A stretch of 64,000 nt of DNA, from assembly GCA_947462335.1 (NCBI GenBank), contig OX381710.1, positions 34,161,204-34,225,203 of the forward strand, given 5' to 3'. Under the pieces are notes generated by a model that was not told the DNA's origin, did no database searches, and saw only the letters and a list, made by a program, of their open reading frames with translations. Source of the stretch: Harmothoe impar (Eukaryota; Annelida; Polychaeta; Phyllodocida; Polynoidae). A program made the translations under genes and the position numbers. Every line of letters begins with the position of its first letter. Within the stretch, counting starts at the first letter, position 1. Of this stretch, positions 1-12,900 are shown one piece after another.

Positions 1-1659
1 AATCCTGTATTGGTAAAAATAGCTTTCTTTTCTGGTCCTAGGTCTGATATTATTCATATTATATAGAATGCCCAAAAGTTAATTCTAGGACATAATATGA
101 TTTTGTGACCTGGAGAGCACACTTCCTCCTTTGCGTGTGCTCAGTGCATGATTATAATTATTTACAATGCGATATCTCCACATAGTTTATAGTCCGTCCT
201 GGTCCCTGCTCCTGGGTCTCCTCCTGTTGGCAAAATGTGCAGAATTATCCTCTTTGCTACTGTGGTAATATGACCTTCCTTTAAAAAACGTTCACCCAAA
301 GAATACAGACGCTGTAGTTACTATCCAGCTATGTTATTCACATGGGCTTAGGGAGTGATGGTGATGGGTGGGGGTGTGTGCAAGATAGGGAGAGGGAGAG
401 GGCAGTAGGGTCTATCCTTGCAGTACATGTATGATATAGTGAGGGGAGAGGGCGTGTGTGTGGTTGGAGGGGGGGTAAAGGATATGGTCACTTTGTGTGC
501 CTGTTGTATATAGGGGATGGGCAGGATGGGTGCACCTCCTCGCTGGCCCCTTGTCCTGGAGTGTTTTCCACCATCCACACTATATGACTGTTACCCATGT
601 GGCCCACACCACACTAACACCATTCTCAGAGGTCAGTAGGCACACACAGCTCTACATATCATATTGGCAGGGGGTGAGGAGTAGGGGAAGGTGGAGGAGT
701 GGGGGTAAACATCCTCAATAGTCTATAGTGTATGGGTAGTCTATGAGCATCTACGCTGGCAAAATTTGCTTTGATAATGATATCATAACACATCTAGTAA
801 TCCATTCAGTCTGGTCACATGTATGTATATGCGTGAATAATAATTGGGCGTTTTTCTCCTCCTCTTTTTGTATGATAAATGTGTTTACTTTTTTCATGCT
901 TTATGTAACCTTTCTCTCGGAGCCAGCTGGTCCACTCTAGCTGGTAATGCTAGATTCTATCACTCACCATGTAAAAAGTAAAAAAGAAAAAACCAGGTAA
1001 GCAGGTCTGTTGTGCCCTTGTGTCACCGATGCAGTAAATCCACACCTAGGAGGTCCATGTTGTTATCCTGGAGAGACAAAAAGAAAACACAAATATTACC
1101 ACCAGGTCTGTTTACAAAATAAGGAACTTCAACAATTATGTCGCTGGTTTAGGTACATATTCAGGAACCAACCACACCTTTGATTGTCACTTTTTAAACT
1201 GTGTTTATATGCGATACCAAAAGACCCACCCCCTGACAGTGACGTAACTGAACATTCCCTAATATATCATGCATCATTTTGTATAATTATATGAATTTTG
1301 TCGATGATGTGCATGTGCGTGGCTAACGGTACTTTGAATAACATAAAGTGAATACAGACATGCACCGCTTTAGATAAAACAATTGAATATCTATATATTG
1401 AGGAGCTACCACTTATACCAGTCCTCCAATCACCAAATAGTTGTGTGGTTACTCTAAACGCTGAAATGCAGGCACATTGCCAATCAATGCCATTGCATTG
1501 TACACTTGCATTAATATCGTGGGGACTTATTATAAGTAGAGAACAGTAACTACATCTCGCTAACTAATCTAAGTATAAACCGTATGTGACATTAACCTGT
1601 GTCGTTCTGAAAGACCAAATACTTTATTGTGTTTAAGAAAATCTATCTAAGGTATAATA
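1..1659. other. Left-edge intergenic sequence, no gene seen
   Basis: Only short open frames of low complexity occur here (for example a Pro/Thr/His-rich frame around 350-580 made by GT-rich sequence). I see no splice-supported coding pattern, RNA gene or clear repeat boundary. The stretch is A+T-rich with mixed simple sequence. Confidence 0.5.
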
Positions 1660-1900
1660 GTTTGGATGCAAAACGACATAATTAAGCGCCATTCTAAAAA
1701 TGGGGACAAAAATCTTACAAAAATGAAGATTAGGGAAAGTAAAATATAATCCTCAAACAATTTTTCCAAGATTATTATTTTTCATATCATTAAGACCTAA
1801 TCAGTATACATTCTGTTACCAAAGTATAATAATTGACCTCAGTGTGTCTTTACAAAAACACCGTATGTTGGGATGGAGATATGTCGTTTTGCATCCAAAC
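1660..1900. mobile_element. MITE with perfect 21-bp terminal inverted repeats
   Basis: The left end GTTTGGATGCAAAACGACAT(A), 1660-1680, is matched perfectly in reverse complement at 1880-1900. The 241-bp A+T-rich interior has no ORF. This is the structure of a non-autonomous DNA transposon. I could not assign a superfamily because no clear target duplication is visible. Confidence 0.7.
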
Positions 1901-2074
1901 AAATTTTATTATTATGAAGTCAGACAAAATAACGGTGGTGCCCCAAGCCTGCCTACAGATCTAGATGTACCACATTTGGTGTACACGAATCAGCTGCATA
2001 TGGAGTAAGGTAGGTATGTGTGCACTATGCTAACCCCTATGCTACTGATCTATGCTGGATGGTTATACATAGCA

Positions 2075-2327
2075 AGGCCAAAAAAAAAAGGTTTGTTTCA
2101 GGTAACCCGACCGACCCTCTCAAAACAGGGCCGACCCTATGGTTTTTTATGCAATTTTGAAGAAATTTCTGTATTTTTACCCTTTTTTTTGGGTCAATTT
2201 TCGGGGTTTCGGACCGGCCGGCTGGTATTTTCATGTTAAAAAAAAAAGTTTAAAAAAAAAATTCGACCTACCGACCCTACATTTTCTGCCCATGTTACCT
2301 GAAACAAACTTTTTTTTAGTTTGGCCT
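2075..2327. mobile_element. MITE of the AGGCCAAA...GGTAAC family
   Basis: The ends form imperfect inverted repeats: AGGCCAAA, an A-run, then GTTTGTTTCAGGTAAC on the left, and the reverse complement at the right end. The interior holds CGACC/GACCCTA motifs. Related ends and fragments recur near 20046-20070, 20480-20500, 24137-24210, 24470-24490, 25300, 32262-32310 and 34769-34830, so this is a family dispersed through the window, including introns and the homeobox intergenic regions. Confidence 0.6.
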
Positions 2328-2388
2328 AATGCAATGTTGGGTCAGAAATGTTGCCTATATGTCCATGGCTTTGTAATGATAAACTCTC

Positions 2389-2655
2389 TAAGGGCAGCAT
2401 AGTGCATACATTTGCTACACCCCCTGGTCGATGCCATGATGCATCCTGGTGGACAAGTTCTGTACAGTTCTTCATGAACATGTCCTTCATATGCATCATG
2501 TAGTCCCTATGGTGATGATACACTCCCGAAGCATCATGTAGTTCAGGCTATAGGCTTGGCATGATGCACTCATGCAGCATCACCAAGTTACACAGTGCTG
2601 CTGCTTTGGGACAAATGAGGCATTGAGGTATCATGTGGCCCTTAAAGGGTTAATG
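2389..2655. repeat. Member of a small AGGGC-GCAT repeat family
   Basis: The stretch is bounded by inward-facing AAGGGCAGCATAGTGCAT (left) and ATCATGTGGCCCTTAAAG (right) and is full of CATGATGCAT motifs. Similar end motifs (CTATGC(A/G)GCCCTTAAA) occur at 14114-14190, 15665-15705, 16163 and 24950-25028. It is probably a family of short hairpin MITEs; boundaries are approximate. Confidence 0.4.
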
Positions 2656-2891
2656 GTATAGACATACGCGGTATGTATAGAAATGATTAATAGAACACTG
2701 ATCAATGTATTGGCTACCTTTACCAATTAAAGGTGTAGGGGCTGCTAATTATCTGATTATGTTGACACTTAATATCCACGTAAGGTCAGTACCAACCCCT
2801 TTATTATTATCATTTATCAGCCTTTCTGGCTGGAGGGCCTTGATGTATATAGGGCACTAGCAGGATGCAGTAATTCTACCTTGTGAGACCT

Positions 2892-3647
2892 TTAGCTGAA
2901 GCTGGTTCCTGTCATGTCCAAAATCGGAGTTTTAGGGGTCATAAACCTTTCACTTATAGCCCTCTATTGTGGGTCCTTAGGTCATCTGTTCAGATTGGGG
3001 GAGTGGTTAGGACTCTGGCCTACCAATCAATGGGTCATGAGTTCAAATCCATGTCTAGGCTTTTTTGTTCACACATAATTTTAACATGTATTTTTGGTAG
3101 GTCAAAAATTGTGATAGTATACAATTCGGTTTTAAAGATCCTTTACACAAGATCAATATTTATAGTGTAATCTAAAATAGTTTTGGATCAGTTGTATTTG
3201 AATATTTCTCATGCCACCTGGTTGCATTGGGGGAGTGGTTAGGACACTGGCCAATCAATCCAGGGGTAACAGGTTCAAATCCATGCCAAGGCAACATATC
3301 TTTTTTTTATAGTTGGTAAGAAATAGTAATATTATTTACAAAGAAAACCCAATGCAACAATACAAAACCATTTTAAATCTTAGATTTTAGGTGTTAAGGA
3401 TCTTTACAACCGAGTTGTATACTTTCACATTTTTTGACCTACCAAAATATATCTTAAAATTGTGTGTGAACAAAATTGCCTTGACATGGATTTGAACCCA
3501 TGATGCATGGATTGGTAGATGAGAGTCCTAACCACTCCCCCAATCTGAACAGGTGAACTAAGGACCCACAATAGAGGCCTATACTTGAAAGGTTTATGAC
3601 CCCTAAAACACCAAATTTCGGTCATGACAGGAACCAGCTTCAGCTAA
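2892..3647. mobile_element. Fold-back element carrying tRNA-like (SINE) segments
   Basis: The left arm (2892 to about 3165) and right arm (about 3385 to 3647) are imperfect inverted copies about 265 bp long, with outer ends TTAGCTGAAGCTGGTTCCTG and its reverse complement. Each arm contains a tRNA-like stretch: GAGTGGTTAGGA (A-box-like) followed about 40 bp later by GTTCAAATCC (B-box-like), at 2995-3050 (+) and 3490-3535 (-). A third, forward copy lies in the spacer at 3230-3290. It looks like an inverted duplication of a tRNA-derived SINE family with a further copy in the loop. Confidence 0.6.
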
Positions 3648-6368
3648 GCAGCAGGTTTCTATAGTTAGCAGAGGAAAGAGCACTGGTACCAGACAAGATG
3701 GCGCTGTACAGTGATCATCTAGCTAATGCGGAATAGTGGCCCGTCTATTGTCGCCTGTATAGCATGTAGATCTATACAACAGTACATAGTAGCAGTAGCA
3801 CAATGGTGCTTTAGAGGTAGGCCTATACATGACTGGCGGGTAGACTAGTGTATACATGTCCCTTCTAGTATATGGTGTACATGATCATGATATATTTTAT
3901 GCAGGATGTTTAATCGATTTCCCATAAAGAACAAAGTTTAAGGTCTATCTCTTCCCATATGTCGTCTTGCTAACAATGTCTTTTGTACATGTACAATACA
4001 AAGAGGCAAAATACAATTAGAGGATCCAGGTGTATGAGGTCATGTATGTCTTGGACTTAGGTAGGGAGGTATATTCAAATAGGGTAATCTGTTAACCCTA
4101 GATCCCCTTCCATCTACGTGTATACCCTTCTAGAGCTAGCTCAGTAGCTGTCAATGTGCAGACATGTTAATGGTCACTCTATATAGGCCGCCATATTGTC
4201 CCCCGATGAAATGGGGTTTAAGTTCAAAAGAGTAAGCTCATTGATTAAGGGCTTCTCCCTACGGGTGTCTATATACGGTTGTAGATACATACAGACGCTC
4301 AGGATCATTCCGGTCGCACTCGGGTGTGTGGCTTATTTCATCCCAGTTATAGATAATAAGCAGCAATGTATGTCGCTACGGCCAACCTGTTATACATCTA
4401 AGTAGGCCGATGGGTAAATCATGTATGTGTGTGTGCTCCCCAGTTCACCCTATAAAGTGTAAGCCTTGAAGGTGTGTAGAACTCATGCACTTTATTTGTA
4501 CAAAGTTTATGTATGCTCCCTGTCTCCCCCCCCCCCCTATCTATTATGTAGTGCGGGTTGCCTATATAGGCCTGTAGGAATATTACCGATAGTATGTTAT
4601 CATCAAGGTGATAGCTGTTAGCTTATTATAATCACGTATAATTGCACTCTCAATTAAAAATAGTAATGAAAATTGAATAACACGGTTGTTGTTTTTTCTT
4701 CTACTGATTCCTGAACATGACTGTATCATATTAGAGGTAAATGCACATGCACGATGCAGATTATTGTTATCAACTGGTAATAAGTGTGGACCCTTAGCTA
4801 AGGTCTGGTTGGAGTAGGGGTCTACGTACAATAGGCTACCTCTAAATATAGCTGGGGGTAGTAGTCGTATTGTGAGTAAATAATCAAAGAAGCAGCCATG
4901 TTGTCCCAATTTAGACTGCCATCCATTGTACTTTGATAGATGTGCTAGAAATCACTCAAGTGTAAAAGGTAGGTTGTGGTAGGCGTGGGGGGGGGGGGGG
5001 GGGGCAATGTGTGGAGGCAAATGAGGTCTTGTATTCTTTTAATTGTAAGCTACACTCTCACCATTATCTCGCCACTCGTTATTTGATAAGAATTGTACTT
5101 AAACATGTACATGTAGACCCTTGGTGAGGATGCCACTTTAGATCAACGAGGAAATCCTGGCGGAATGCACTGGAAGCAATGTACGAATGCAATAGGAATC
5201 AGTCTAGACTCATTGGATGTCTATTGAGACTATTCTATTGGAAATAACCTATCATATGATAGCGATGTGGCCTACCTGCATTCCACGGGAACACAACTCA
5301 GAGTAAGCCTACCCATAGTAAACTGAATCGCACGGTTAACTCCATAGACTTGCCTATATAACACACTGGAATCTGTCTAGAAATCCTACTACTACTGCAC
5401 TGTCATACTCCAGCAAGGCCTATCCATGCTTTGGCTCCATCGATCTGCTGTACACGGCCCGTACCTGGGAGAGGTGCAAGGACGCCGGGGGGGGGGGGGG
5501 GTGTGCTTGGGGAGTTGCCCCGGCAACCATGCATGCAGTTCTCCGGACAGCAATATGGAATCGATTGTCAGACGCTGGTGGTAGGAATAGGAGCTGATCG
5601 GGGAGGAGGGATTAGACCAATAGGGGTGTATTGGCTGTATCGAGTCTCTTTGCTCTAGACTATCGAGTGATGCTGCGCACATAAATCTATACGATATGAA
5701 AAGACAATTATGGCATGACTCGTGTCTAATCGAAGGGAGCTTTCCATATAACCCCCATGTTTGTCTTCATCAAATACCATTACGTTCAACAATTACATCG
5801 CCGCTGGAGCCACCCAATAATACATGGGATGGGGGGGGGGAGGCTTTTGGTTTTTGAGTCACCAACACTGTTTGAAACAATGACAAAGGAGTGGGTACGT
5901 GTATAGGTCCTGAAAACAGTGCAAAAATCAGGGACATAATTGTTGTACGTTCCATTTATATGTGGTACCAAACCATAGGGTATCAGTATGACTTCAACTC
6001 AGCCAGCTGTGTTTGGATAAATCCTGGAAATCTGTTCAAATGGCAGAGCCACAGCGGTGTATTGAACTTCACAGCATGTACAAATAGTGTGTACAGCATA
6101 CAAGTCTCCCGCTCCCCCACAGGTGTTTCCACCTCTCAGAGCTGGGTCCATGTTTTTAACTGCATTTATAATATGTATAAATTGTTTTGTGTGTATTACC
6201 TAGAGGGGTAGTTTACTATACATGAGTTGTTCTTACTCCTCCTTCTACAACCCACTTCCCCGCGCCTAGCCTATTCACCTACAGATATTCAAACTGATGA
6301 AGGATTTGACTCGACCAACGTGCAGTTGATGTGGGTGATTATGGTGTGATATCGCCGTATGCCAGGTG
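3648..6368. other. Intergenic stretch, no supported gene
   Basis: About 2.7 kb without a convincing coding region. It holds homopolymer runs (C-run at about 4511, G-runs at about 4988, 5488 and 5828) and scattered short frames on both strands without splice or domain support. An AAGATGGCGC (YY1-like) motif lies near 3700. Nothing else could be assigned. Confidence 0.45.
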
Positions 6369-6587
6369 ATAGGGTAGATTCACCTGAAGTCGGACACATA
6401 CCTTGAGACGGACACTCAGTTTTGGGGGTATTCAAGCATTTTGAGCCTTTTATTTGTGAATGATGGTAAAGTTTTGGTGTCATTTTTTCCTAAATACAAA
6501 CACTAGCAGTTGTATAGTACATAAATGACCTCAGATTCCACTGTCCGTCTCAGGGTATGTGTCCGACTCATGGTGAATCTACCCTAT
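6369..6587. mobile_element. 219-bp MITE with ~45-bp terminal inverted repeats
   Basis: The left end ATAGGGTAGATTCACC continues through AGTCGGACACATACC and GAGACGGACA. The same series occurs in reverse complement ending at 6587, with only a few mismatches over about 45 bp. The interior is non-coding. Superfamily unknown. Confidence 0.7.
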
Positions 6588-7069
6588 TGTGGTAAATGTA
6601 TTGGAAATCGGGTCGATCATGGCATATTGTTTTTGTACGTGTTGTGAACGATGATCTTTTAAAATGTGATTTTAAATAAAATGGGCACACATCTGTTGCT
6701 ATTTTTAGTTGTTGTTCTCGTAGTTTTCATAATAATCTATCAACATCTTAATGTTCACTACTGCTGTTTCTGTTATTGCTGGGATGTTGCTGTTTGTTGT
6801 TATTATGTTGATTTACACTATCTCGAACCCCACACACATCCCATATTCCTTTATTGTCTATTCACAAACTCCATAAATTCAGCTTTATATCGCAGCCCTG
6901 CCACCCCCGGCACTATCACATTTTTGCTATCCTCTATTTCTATTCACATGTATACACATCTAGGGGGGCACTCCCTATCTTTTCTAGGTATATAGTAACC
7001 ATGTGTGAACATCACCTCAAATTTATGCACTCACGACGGGAGACAATTCAACGAAATAGCACCCTGGAT

Positions 7070-7305
7070 GCTGTTTCTCCACAAATTTGCGGACCCCTGT
7101 ATATATTTGCGGAGCTCCCCAAATTTATTGAATGTGTATTCCCCAAATTTGTGGATGTCTGCAATTTTCGTTTTCTATACTTAAGCATACAAATACGGAC
7201 CTCCGTATATATTTGCAGACATCCATATATATTTGGGGAGCTCCATAAATATATTTGCGGACGTCCGCAAATTTGCAGTCGTCGGCAAATTTGTGGAGAA
7301 ACAGC
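7070..7305. mobile_element. Fold-back element built of AAATTTGCGGA repeats
   Basis: Terminal inverted repeats GCTGTTTCTCCACAAATTTG (7070-7090 and reverse complement 7285-7305) enclose many short repeats of ATATTTGCGGA, AAATTTGCGGAC and GGGGAGCTCC that are themselves in inverted orientation. The motif ACCCTG occurs just outside each end (7061-7066 and 7306-7311), a possible target duplication. The long open frames crossing it on both strands are a by-product of the repeat and are not called as genes. Confidence 0.6.
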
Positions 7306-7311
7306 ACCCTG

Positions 7312-9355
7312 TCTAACTTTATTTGAGGCAAAAGAAAAACCTTTTGATAAAAGCATCACCTCAGAGTTTTCCCAGGTATTTGGAGTAGATCTTAAAACAT
7401 ACCCCCTTTTAAATTCCTCCAAAAATGTTTAAAACGTAAGGTGCACAAAAACCAACGTTCGTATTCACATATGCCATGGTAACAGAAGCTCCCTCCCCAT
7501 CTTCACGACCCTCACGTTAGGTACTTTAGACATTATTCTGTTACTTAAAGGCGCAGATCTCGGTACCACCCCAGCGGCAGTGGGAGTGGTGCCGGGGCGT
7601 TGGGCCTCTAAAGGCCCAGCGCCCCTATATATAGAGCTGAATACCTGTCCCGACTGCACTCTGACTGTTACTGGACGTGCAACAAGATCTGCGGGTTTAA
7701 TATGTACGTCTATAGGACTATAAATACCATCAGGACCAAGAATAATTGGCACTTCTGCTACAGCTATAGCGACTATAGGTCGCTACCAGACTAGTAGCTA
7801 TCGGTATTATTGGACACGTAAGCCTTTAACAATGAATGGACGTGTAATTGTGGCTCAGGTGAGGACAGGTGACCTGACCCTCCCCCCCCCCTCCCCACCC
7901 ACAAACACACCCACACACCCATACCCGATATACACAAGGTTGTCCAATACTAGTTGTAAAATCTAAGGGATTACACTGACTAAGATGCACTTTCGTCAGT
8001 ATTACGGAGCAGGCCGATACAAGAGGAAGGAAATGCAATCTATATGTATATATGGTTAGTACGTGTGTATACGTATAATCCGTCCATGCTGGATATACTC
8101 CATGTCAAAGCAATCATTGCAATCCCTTGTACCATTTGGACAGGTGCCTTGCAAATACCATCAACAAACCAGCACCCATACATTGACAAGTCTATGTCAG
8201 CTCAAATATAGCTGCTTTAACCCACATATAGCAGCTTTAACCAACAAATAGCAGCTTTAATCCACACTCACCTTTATTGTGACTTATCACCTGTAGGTGT
8301 AGCCAAGGAATGTCACCCAAATACCGTCTGCTCTTCCTGACGATCCACTCCAGTCAAGATTGGACGCCACTGGTCCCCCAGTTTGCAAGCAGACGACAAA
8401 TAACCTTACTCCTCACTTCCAAGCGGATGTTTGGACCAGGCTATAGGTTCAGTGGTTAGGAGTACTGTGCTTGGAGAGCATTGGGAGGTGTGTTCAAACA
8501 GGCACGAGGGTAAGGAGGGCGGGACCTAGTTGGTCACTCAAGCCTGTCTGCTCTTCCCTATTCCAATCCCGTGGTGTTAGGTCGGTGACGAACATATCGG
8601 GTTTACAAAATGGCCATAGACCTAGATTTACAACGTCTAACTATTCCATTACTATAGTGTGATATATACAGTTATACACCTAAAGCTTAGACTGTTATAA
8701 ACGGGTAAATATTAGCTGATGCATGGGAGCACTACTACCTTTGCATGCAATATCAGGGATATACTATACCCCATGGCAATATAAACTATTTAATTCAATA
8801 ACATAAATTGCATGAAGTATCAGTGCATGCTCTACGTGTAGGTGGATATTGTTTTATATCAGAAATCCATTAAAGTTCCTCCCTTTTTTTTGTTCTCTTA
8901 TTAACGCTATTGTAATTATGTGCCTCTACATGGGTAAAAATCGACACGTGCGACACGGCGACACGGCCCTTTTAAAAATCGACACGTGCGACACGGCCCT
9001 TTTAAAAATCGACGGACACAGACATCTTTATAAGGCTCTATACATTTTAGATACATAAAAATCGACACGGCGACACGGCCCCTTTTGCTAAAAATCGACA
9101 CAGCGACATGGTCAAAATCCCGGGACCCCATGTACAGGCACAATTATTCATATTTTCGGCCCTACTTGGTGCGTTGAGATGAGTGTAACCATGCGAGGTG
9201 TTTTTATGCATACAGCTCCCTCTAAATGGTGCTGTTTCTGGTGACAATGACTTATAAACGTTAATTGTATGTGTAGTAGTATAATATTATTATTATCTTC
9301 ATTTTTATTGCAATATGAGAAAAATATAATAATCCGTATTCATGAATCATTGGGC
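7312..9355. other. Intergenic stretch with short tandem repeats, no gene
   Basis: This holds three near copies of a TATAGCAGCTTTAA(C/T)C unit around 8205-8265, a weak tRNA-like relic (TCAGTGGTTAGGA then GTGTTCAAAC) at about 8448-8500, and a tandem array of AAAAATCGACACG-type units with CGACACGGCCCTTTT at about 8935-9110. No splice-supported ORF was found. Confidence 0.45.
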
Positions 9356-9359
9356 AGAG

Positions 9360-9490
9360 CACTCAGTAAACAAAAAACATTTTATAACGTTGTATAACGT
9401 TTCTCTACGGCTCCTTACTATGGCATAACGTTATATAAAGTTTTAAAACGTTATTTTGACGTAAAATAACGTTTTTATGTTAGCTGGGCA
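9360..9490. repeat. AACGTT-rich MITE-like repeat, copy 1
   Basis: A cluster of AACGTT/TAACGT motifs ends in ATGTTAGCTGGGC; the opposite end has CACTCAGTAAACAAAAAAC. Two further clusters at 50322-50494 and 51250-51404 share the CCCAGCTAACA or CACTGGGT ends and the dense AACGTT core. Probably one non-autonomous DNA transposon family. Confidence 0.5.
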
Positions 9491-10639
9491 TGAGGTGAGT
9501 GAAGGCAGAAAGCATGCCCCTACAATTTTAGCGAGGCAATGGTTCTTTTACAGCCACATTCTCACAAACGCTGTTACGGGTGATATCATAGTCTACTATG
9601 AGGTGAAGCCTGAGTGGTGAGAAAAGCACTTATAATAATGCATTTTTATCATTTTCCTTGTGCTACAATTCATCCTTGATATGTTTAGATATAGTGCTGC
9701 AGCATTGGAGAGCCAGGAGCATTATTTCTGATGACACCCATCACCAAAAAAGACTAAAGGTCACTATATACCACTGGAAAGCTCTGATCATGGGCTTTTC
9801 ATATATGGTGACTGTTAAAGAAAAGGTTGCGAGGAATCCAAGATGGCCGCCAAAATCCAAGATGGCCGCCAAAATATCAGAATTCCATCTCCCATGACCT
9901 AAATATGGCTTAGAATACTTTTAAAACACTGCCTACCCCCCCTAATTTGGACCCAAGGAATTCAATGATTCTATTGGTTTGTTGCTAATATAGCTGGTTG
10001 CTTAGCAACAACTGTTCTAGTTATTTATCTGCCTAGCAACACAGTTTTCCATTGTCCTGAGGCTGATTATAACCATGCCTACCCCCCTTAATTGGAGCCA
10101 AGGAATTCAATAGTACTATCCGTTTGTTTCTAAGACAGCTGGTTGCTTAGCAACAGCTATTCTAACTGTTTATCTGCCTAGCAACACATATTTCCATGGT
10201 CCTAAGGTTGTTTATTATTATACCTACCCCTTTAAACTGGACCCAAGGAATTCAATGGCTCAAGTGGTTTGTTGCTAACACAGCTGGTTGCCTAGCAATG
10301 ACTGTTATTATTGTTTTTCTCCCATATTTCCATGGTCCTGAGGCTCATTATCAACAAGCATAGCAACAGCTAAGCAGCCTCGGATCCAGGTTATTCTGTG
10401 GTGTGAGATGGATAAAGACACAAGCTCTGTGGACCATTCAAGTAGCTCTTGGGACCCATTCAGCAGCTCTGTGGACCTGTTTATAAGCTAGGATGGAAAC
10501 ACTGCAGCTAGCTACATGTGCATGGCCCCTAATCGCTTTTGAGATTCTTTTGGTCAGGGGTAAGTATTGTAATAAAGCTTGGTTGATTAGGGACCTAGAG
10601 ACCATCCCAGCAGCTCTATGGACCTCTTCAGCAACACTG

Positions 10640-12900
10640 TAAACCCTATCAGCAGCTCTGGGGACCCCTTCAGTAACTCTGAGGACCCTTCAGCTACAAC
10701 CCAGGTACTGAGGGAAGTGGTAGAGTCATCGTAGGTACTGGCGAAGATGATCTAGTCATCCCTGATATAGGGGAAGATAATCTAGTCATCCCTTGTATAG
10801 GGGAAGATGATAGTGATCCTTGGTATAGGGGAAGATGATCCAGTCTTGTCTGGTATCAGGGGCGGATCCAGGATTTTGGAAAAGGGGGGGCGTGAAAAGG
10901 GCAATGTACTGGGGGTATTGGAAATTGTCACATTAAAATGTACAGAAAAATAGGGGGGCGCACGCCGAGTCCGCCCCCCCCTAAATCTGCCCCTGGATGA
11001 TCTAGCCATCCCTGGTATAGGGGAAGATGATATTGTCATCCTTGATATAGGGGAGGATGATCCATTCGTCTCTGGTATAGGGGGAGGTGTCTTCCTTGGT
11101 ACCAGCAAAGAGATTTTCTGAGCTAGTAGACACTCACTAATGCCAGGGTATGCATACCCAGAGCCCGCCTGGGTGTTTCCAGGGCTAGAGGTGGTCATAG
11201 AGTCAGCAGAGGTGTTCACAGGATCAGCAAAGATGCACCCACAGCCACCTGTGGTGCCACCACAGTATGCAGAGGGCCTTCTGGAGCCACTGGAAGGGTC
11301 CCTAGAGCCACTGGAAGGGTCCCAAGAACCACTGAAGGGGTCCCTAGAGCCACTGAAGGGGTCCCCAGACCCACTGGAACGGTCCACAGAGTCACTGAAG
11401 GGGTCCAAAGATCCACTGAAGGGGTCCACAGAGCCACTGAAGGGGTCCCCAGACCCTCTGCAACGGTCCAAAGTGTCAAGGAAGTGGTCCCAAGATCCAC
11501 TAAAGGGGTCCTAGAGCAACTGAAAGGTCCCATATAGCCTCTGGGAGGGTCCCCAGGACTGCTTGCAGGGTCCCAAGACCCACAGCCACTGAAGGGGTCC
11601 CCAGACCCACTGGAACGGTCCACAGAGTCACTGAAGGGGTCCCAAGATCCAATGAAGGGGTCCACAGTGCCGCTGAAGGGGTCCCTAGAGCAACTGGAAG
11701 GGTACCCAGAGCTGCTTGAAGGGAGTCACTGAAGGGGTCCCCTGAGCAACTGAAGGGGTCCACGGAGCAGCTGGAAGGGTCCCAAGAGCTACTAAAGGGG
11801 TCCACAGAGTCACTGAAGGGGTCTCTAGAGCTACAGGAAAGGCCTCAAAAGCCTCTGGGAGGGTCCCTAGAGCTGCTTGGAGGGTCCACAGAGGCACTGA
11901 AGGGGTGCCCAGAGTCACTGAAAGGGTCAAGAGAGTCACTAAAGGGGTGCCCAGAGTCACTGAAGGAGTCTATAGAGCAGCTGGAAGGGTCCCCAGAGCT
12001 ACTGAAGGGGTCAACAGAGTCACTGAAGGGGTACCTAGAGCTACTGGAAGGGCCTCAAAAGCCTCTGTGAGGGTCCCCAGAGCTGCTTGGAGGTCTACAG
12101 AGGCATTGAAGGGGTGCCTTTAGTCACTGAAAGGGTCCACAGAGTCGCTGAAGGGGTGCCCAGAGTCACTGAAGGAGTCTACAGAGCTGCTGGAAGGGTC
12201 CCCAGAGCTACTAAAGGGGTCCACAGAGTCACTGAAGGGGTACCTAGAGCTACTGGAAGGGCCTCAAAAGCCTTAGCGGGGGTCCCTAGAGCTGCTTGGA
12301 GGGTCTACAGAGGCACTGAAGGGGTGTCCATAGTCACTGAAAGGGTCAAGAGAGTCACTAAAGGGGTGCCCAGAGTCACTGAAGGAGTCTATAGAGCAGC
12401 TGGAAGGGTCCCCAGAGCTACTGAAGGGGTCAACAGAGTCACTGAAGGGGTACCTAGAGCTACTGGAAGGGCCTCAAAAGCCTTAGCGGGGGTCCCCAGA
12501 GCTGTTTGGAGGGTCTACAGAGGCACTGAAGGGGTGTCCATAGTCACTGGAAGGGTCCGCAGAGTCACTGAAATGGTCCCCAGAGCTGCTGAAGGGGTCC
12601 ACAGAGTCACTGAATGGGTCCCTAGAGCCACTAGAAGGGCCTCCAAAGCCTCTGGGAAGTGCTGATAAGTCCCAAGAGCTGCTTGGAGGGTCCACAGAGG
12701 CACTGAGGGGGTCCCCAGCGTTGCTGAAGGGGTCAACAGCACAGCTGGAAGGATCCACAGAGCTGCTGGAAGGGTCCACAGAGTCTCTAGAGCAGCTGAA
12801 GGGGTCCACAGAGTCACTAAAGGGGTCCCAAAGCAACTGGAAGGTCCCATATAGCCTCTGGGAGGGTCCCCAGAACTGCTTGCAGGGTCCCAAGAGCTGC
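10640..12900. repeat. 21-bp minisatellite, open on both strands
   Basis: About 2 kb is made of imperfect copies of GGGGTCCACAGAGTCACTGAA (21 bp). Because 21 is a multiple of three and the unit lacks stops in several frames, long ORFs appear on both strands: heptads of the DPFSGSV type on minus and PLKGSTE type on plus. A second tandem array of ~30-bp units (ATAGGGGAAGATGATCTAGT) lies at about 10734-11090 and is interrupted by a nested MITE. I treat the ORFs as products of the repeat because none has a splice or start context and opposite strands are equally open. Confidence 0.7.
10857..10995. mobile_element. MITE with CAGGGGCGGATCCAGG ends, copy 1
   Basis: A 139-bp insert begins CAGGGGCGGATCCAGGATT and ends in an imperfect inverted copy (AAATCTGCCCCTG). 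It interrupts the ~30-bp tandem array of the fold-back interior, so it is younger than the array. A second copy with better preserved ends lies at 33347-33475. Confidence 0.7.

Noticed and set aside
6854..7432. 192-codon plus-strand ORF and the overlapping 124-codon minus-strand ORF
   Set aside because: Both cross the fold-back element at 7070-7305 and consist mainly of its repeated ATTTGCGGA motif; no recognisable protein.
8200..9110. CRISPR-like array of short repeats
   Set aside because: Repeat units are adjacent tandem copies without unique spacers, in an animal genome.
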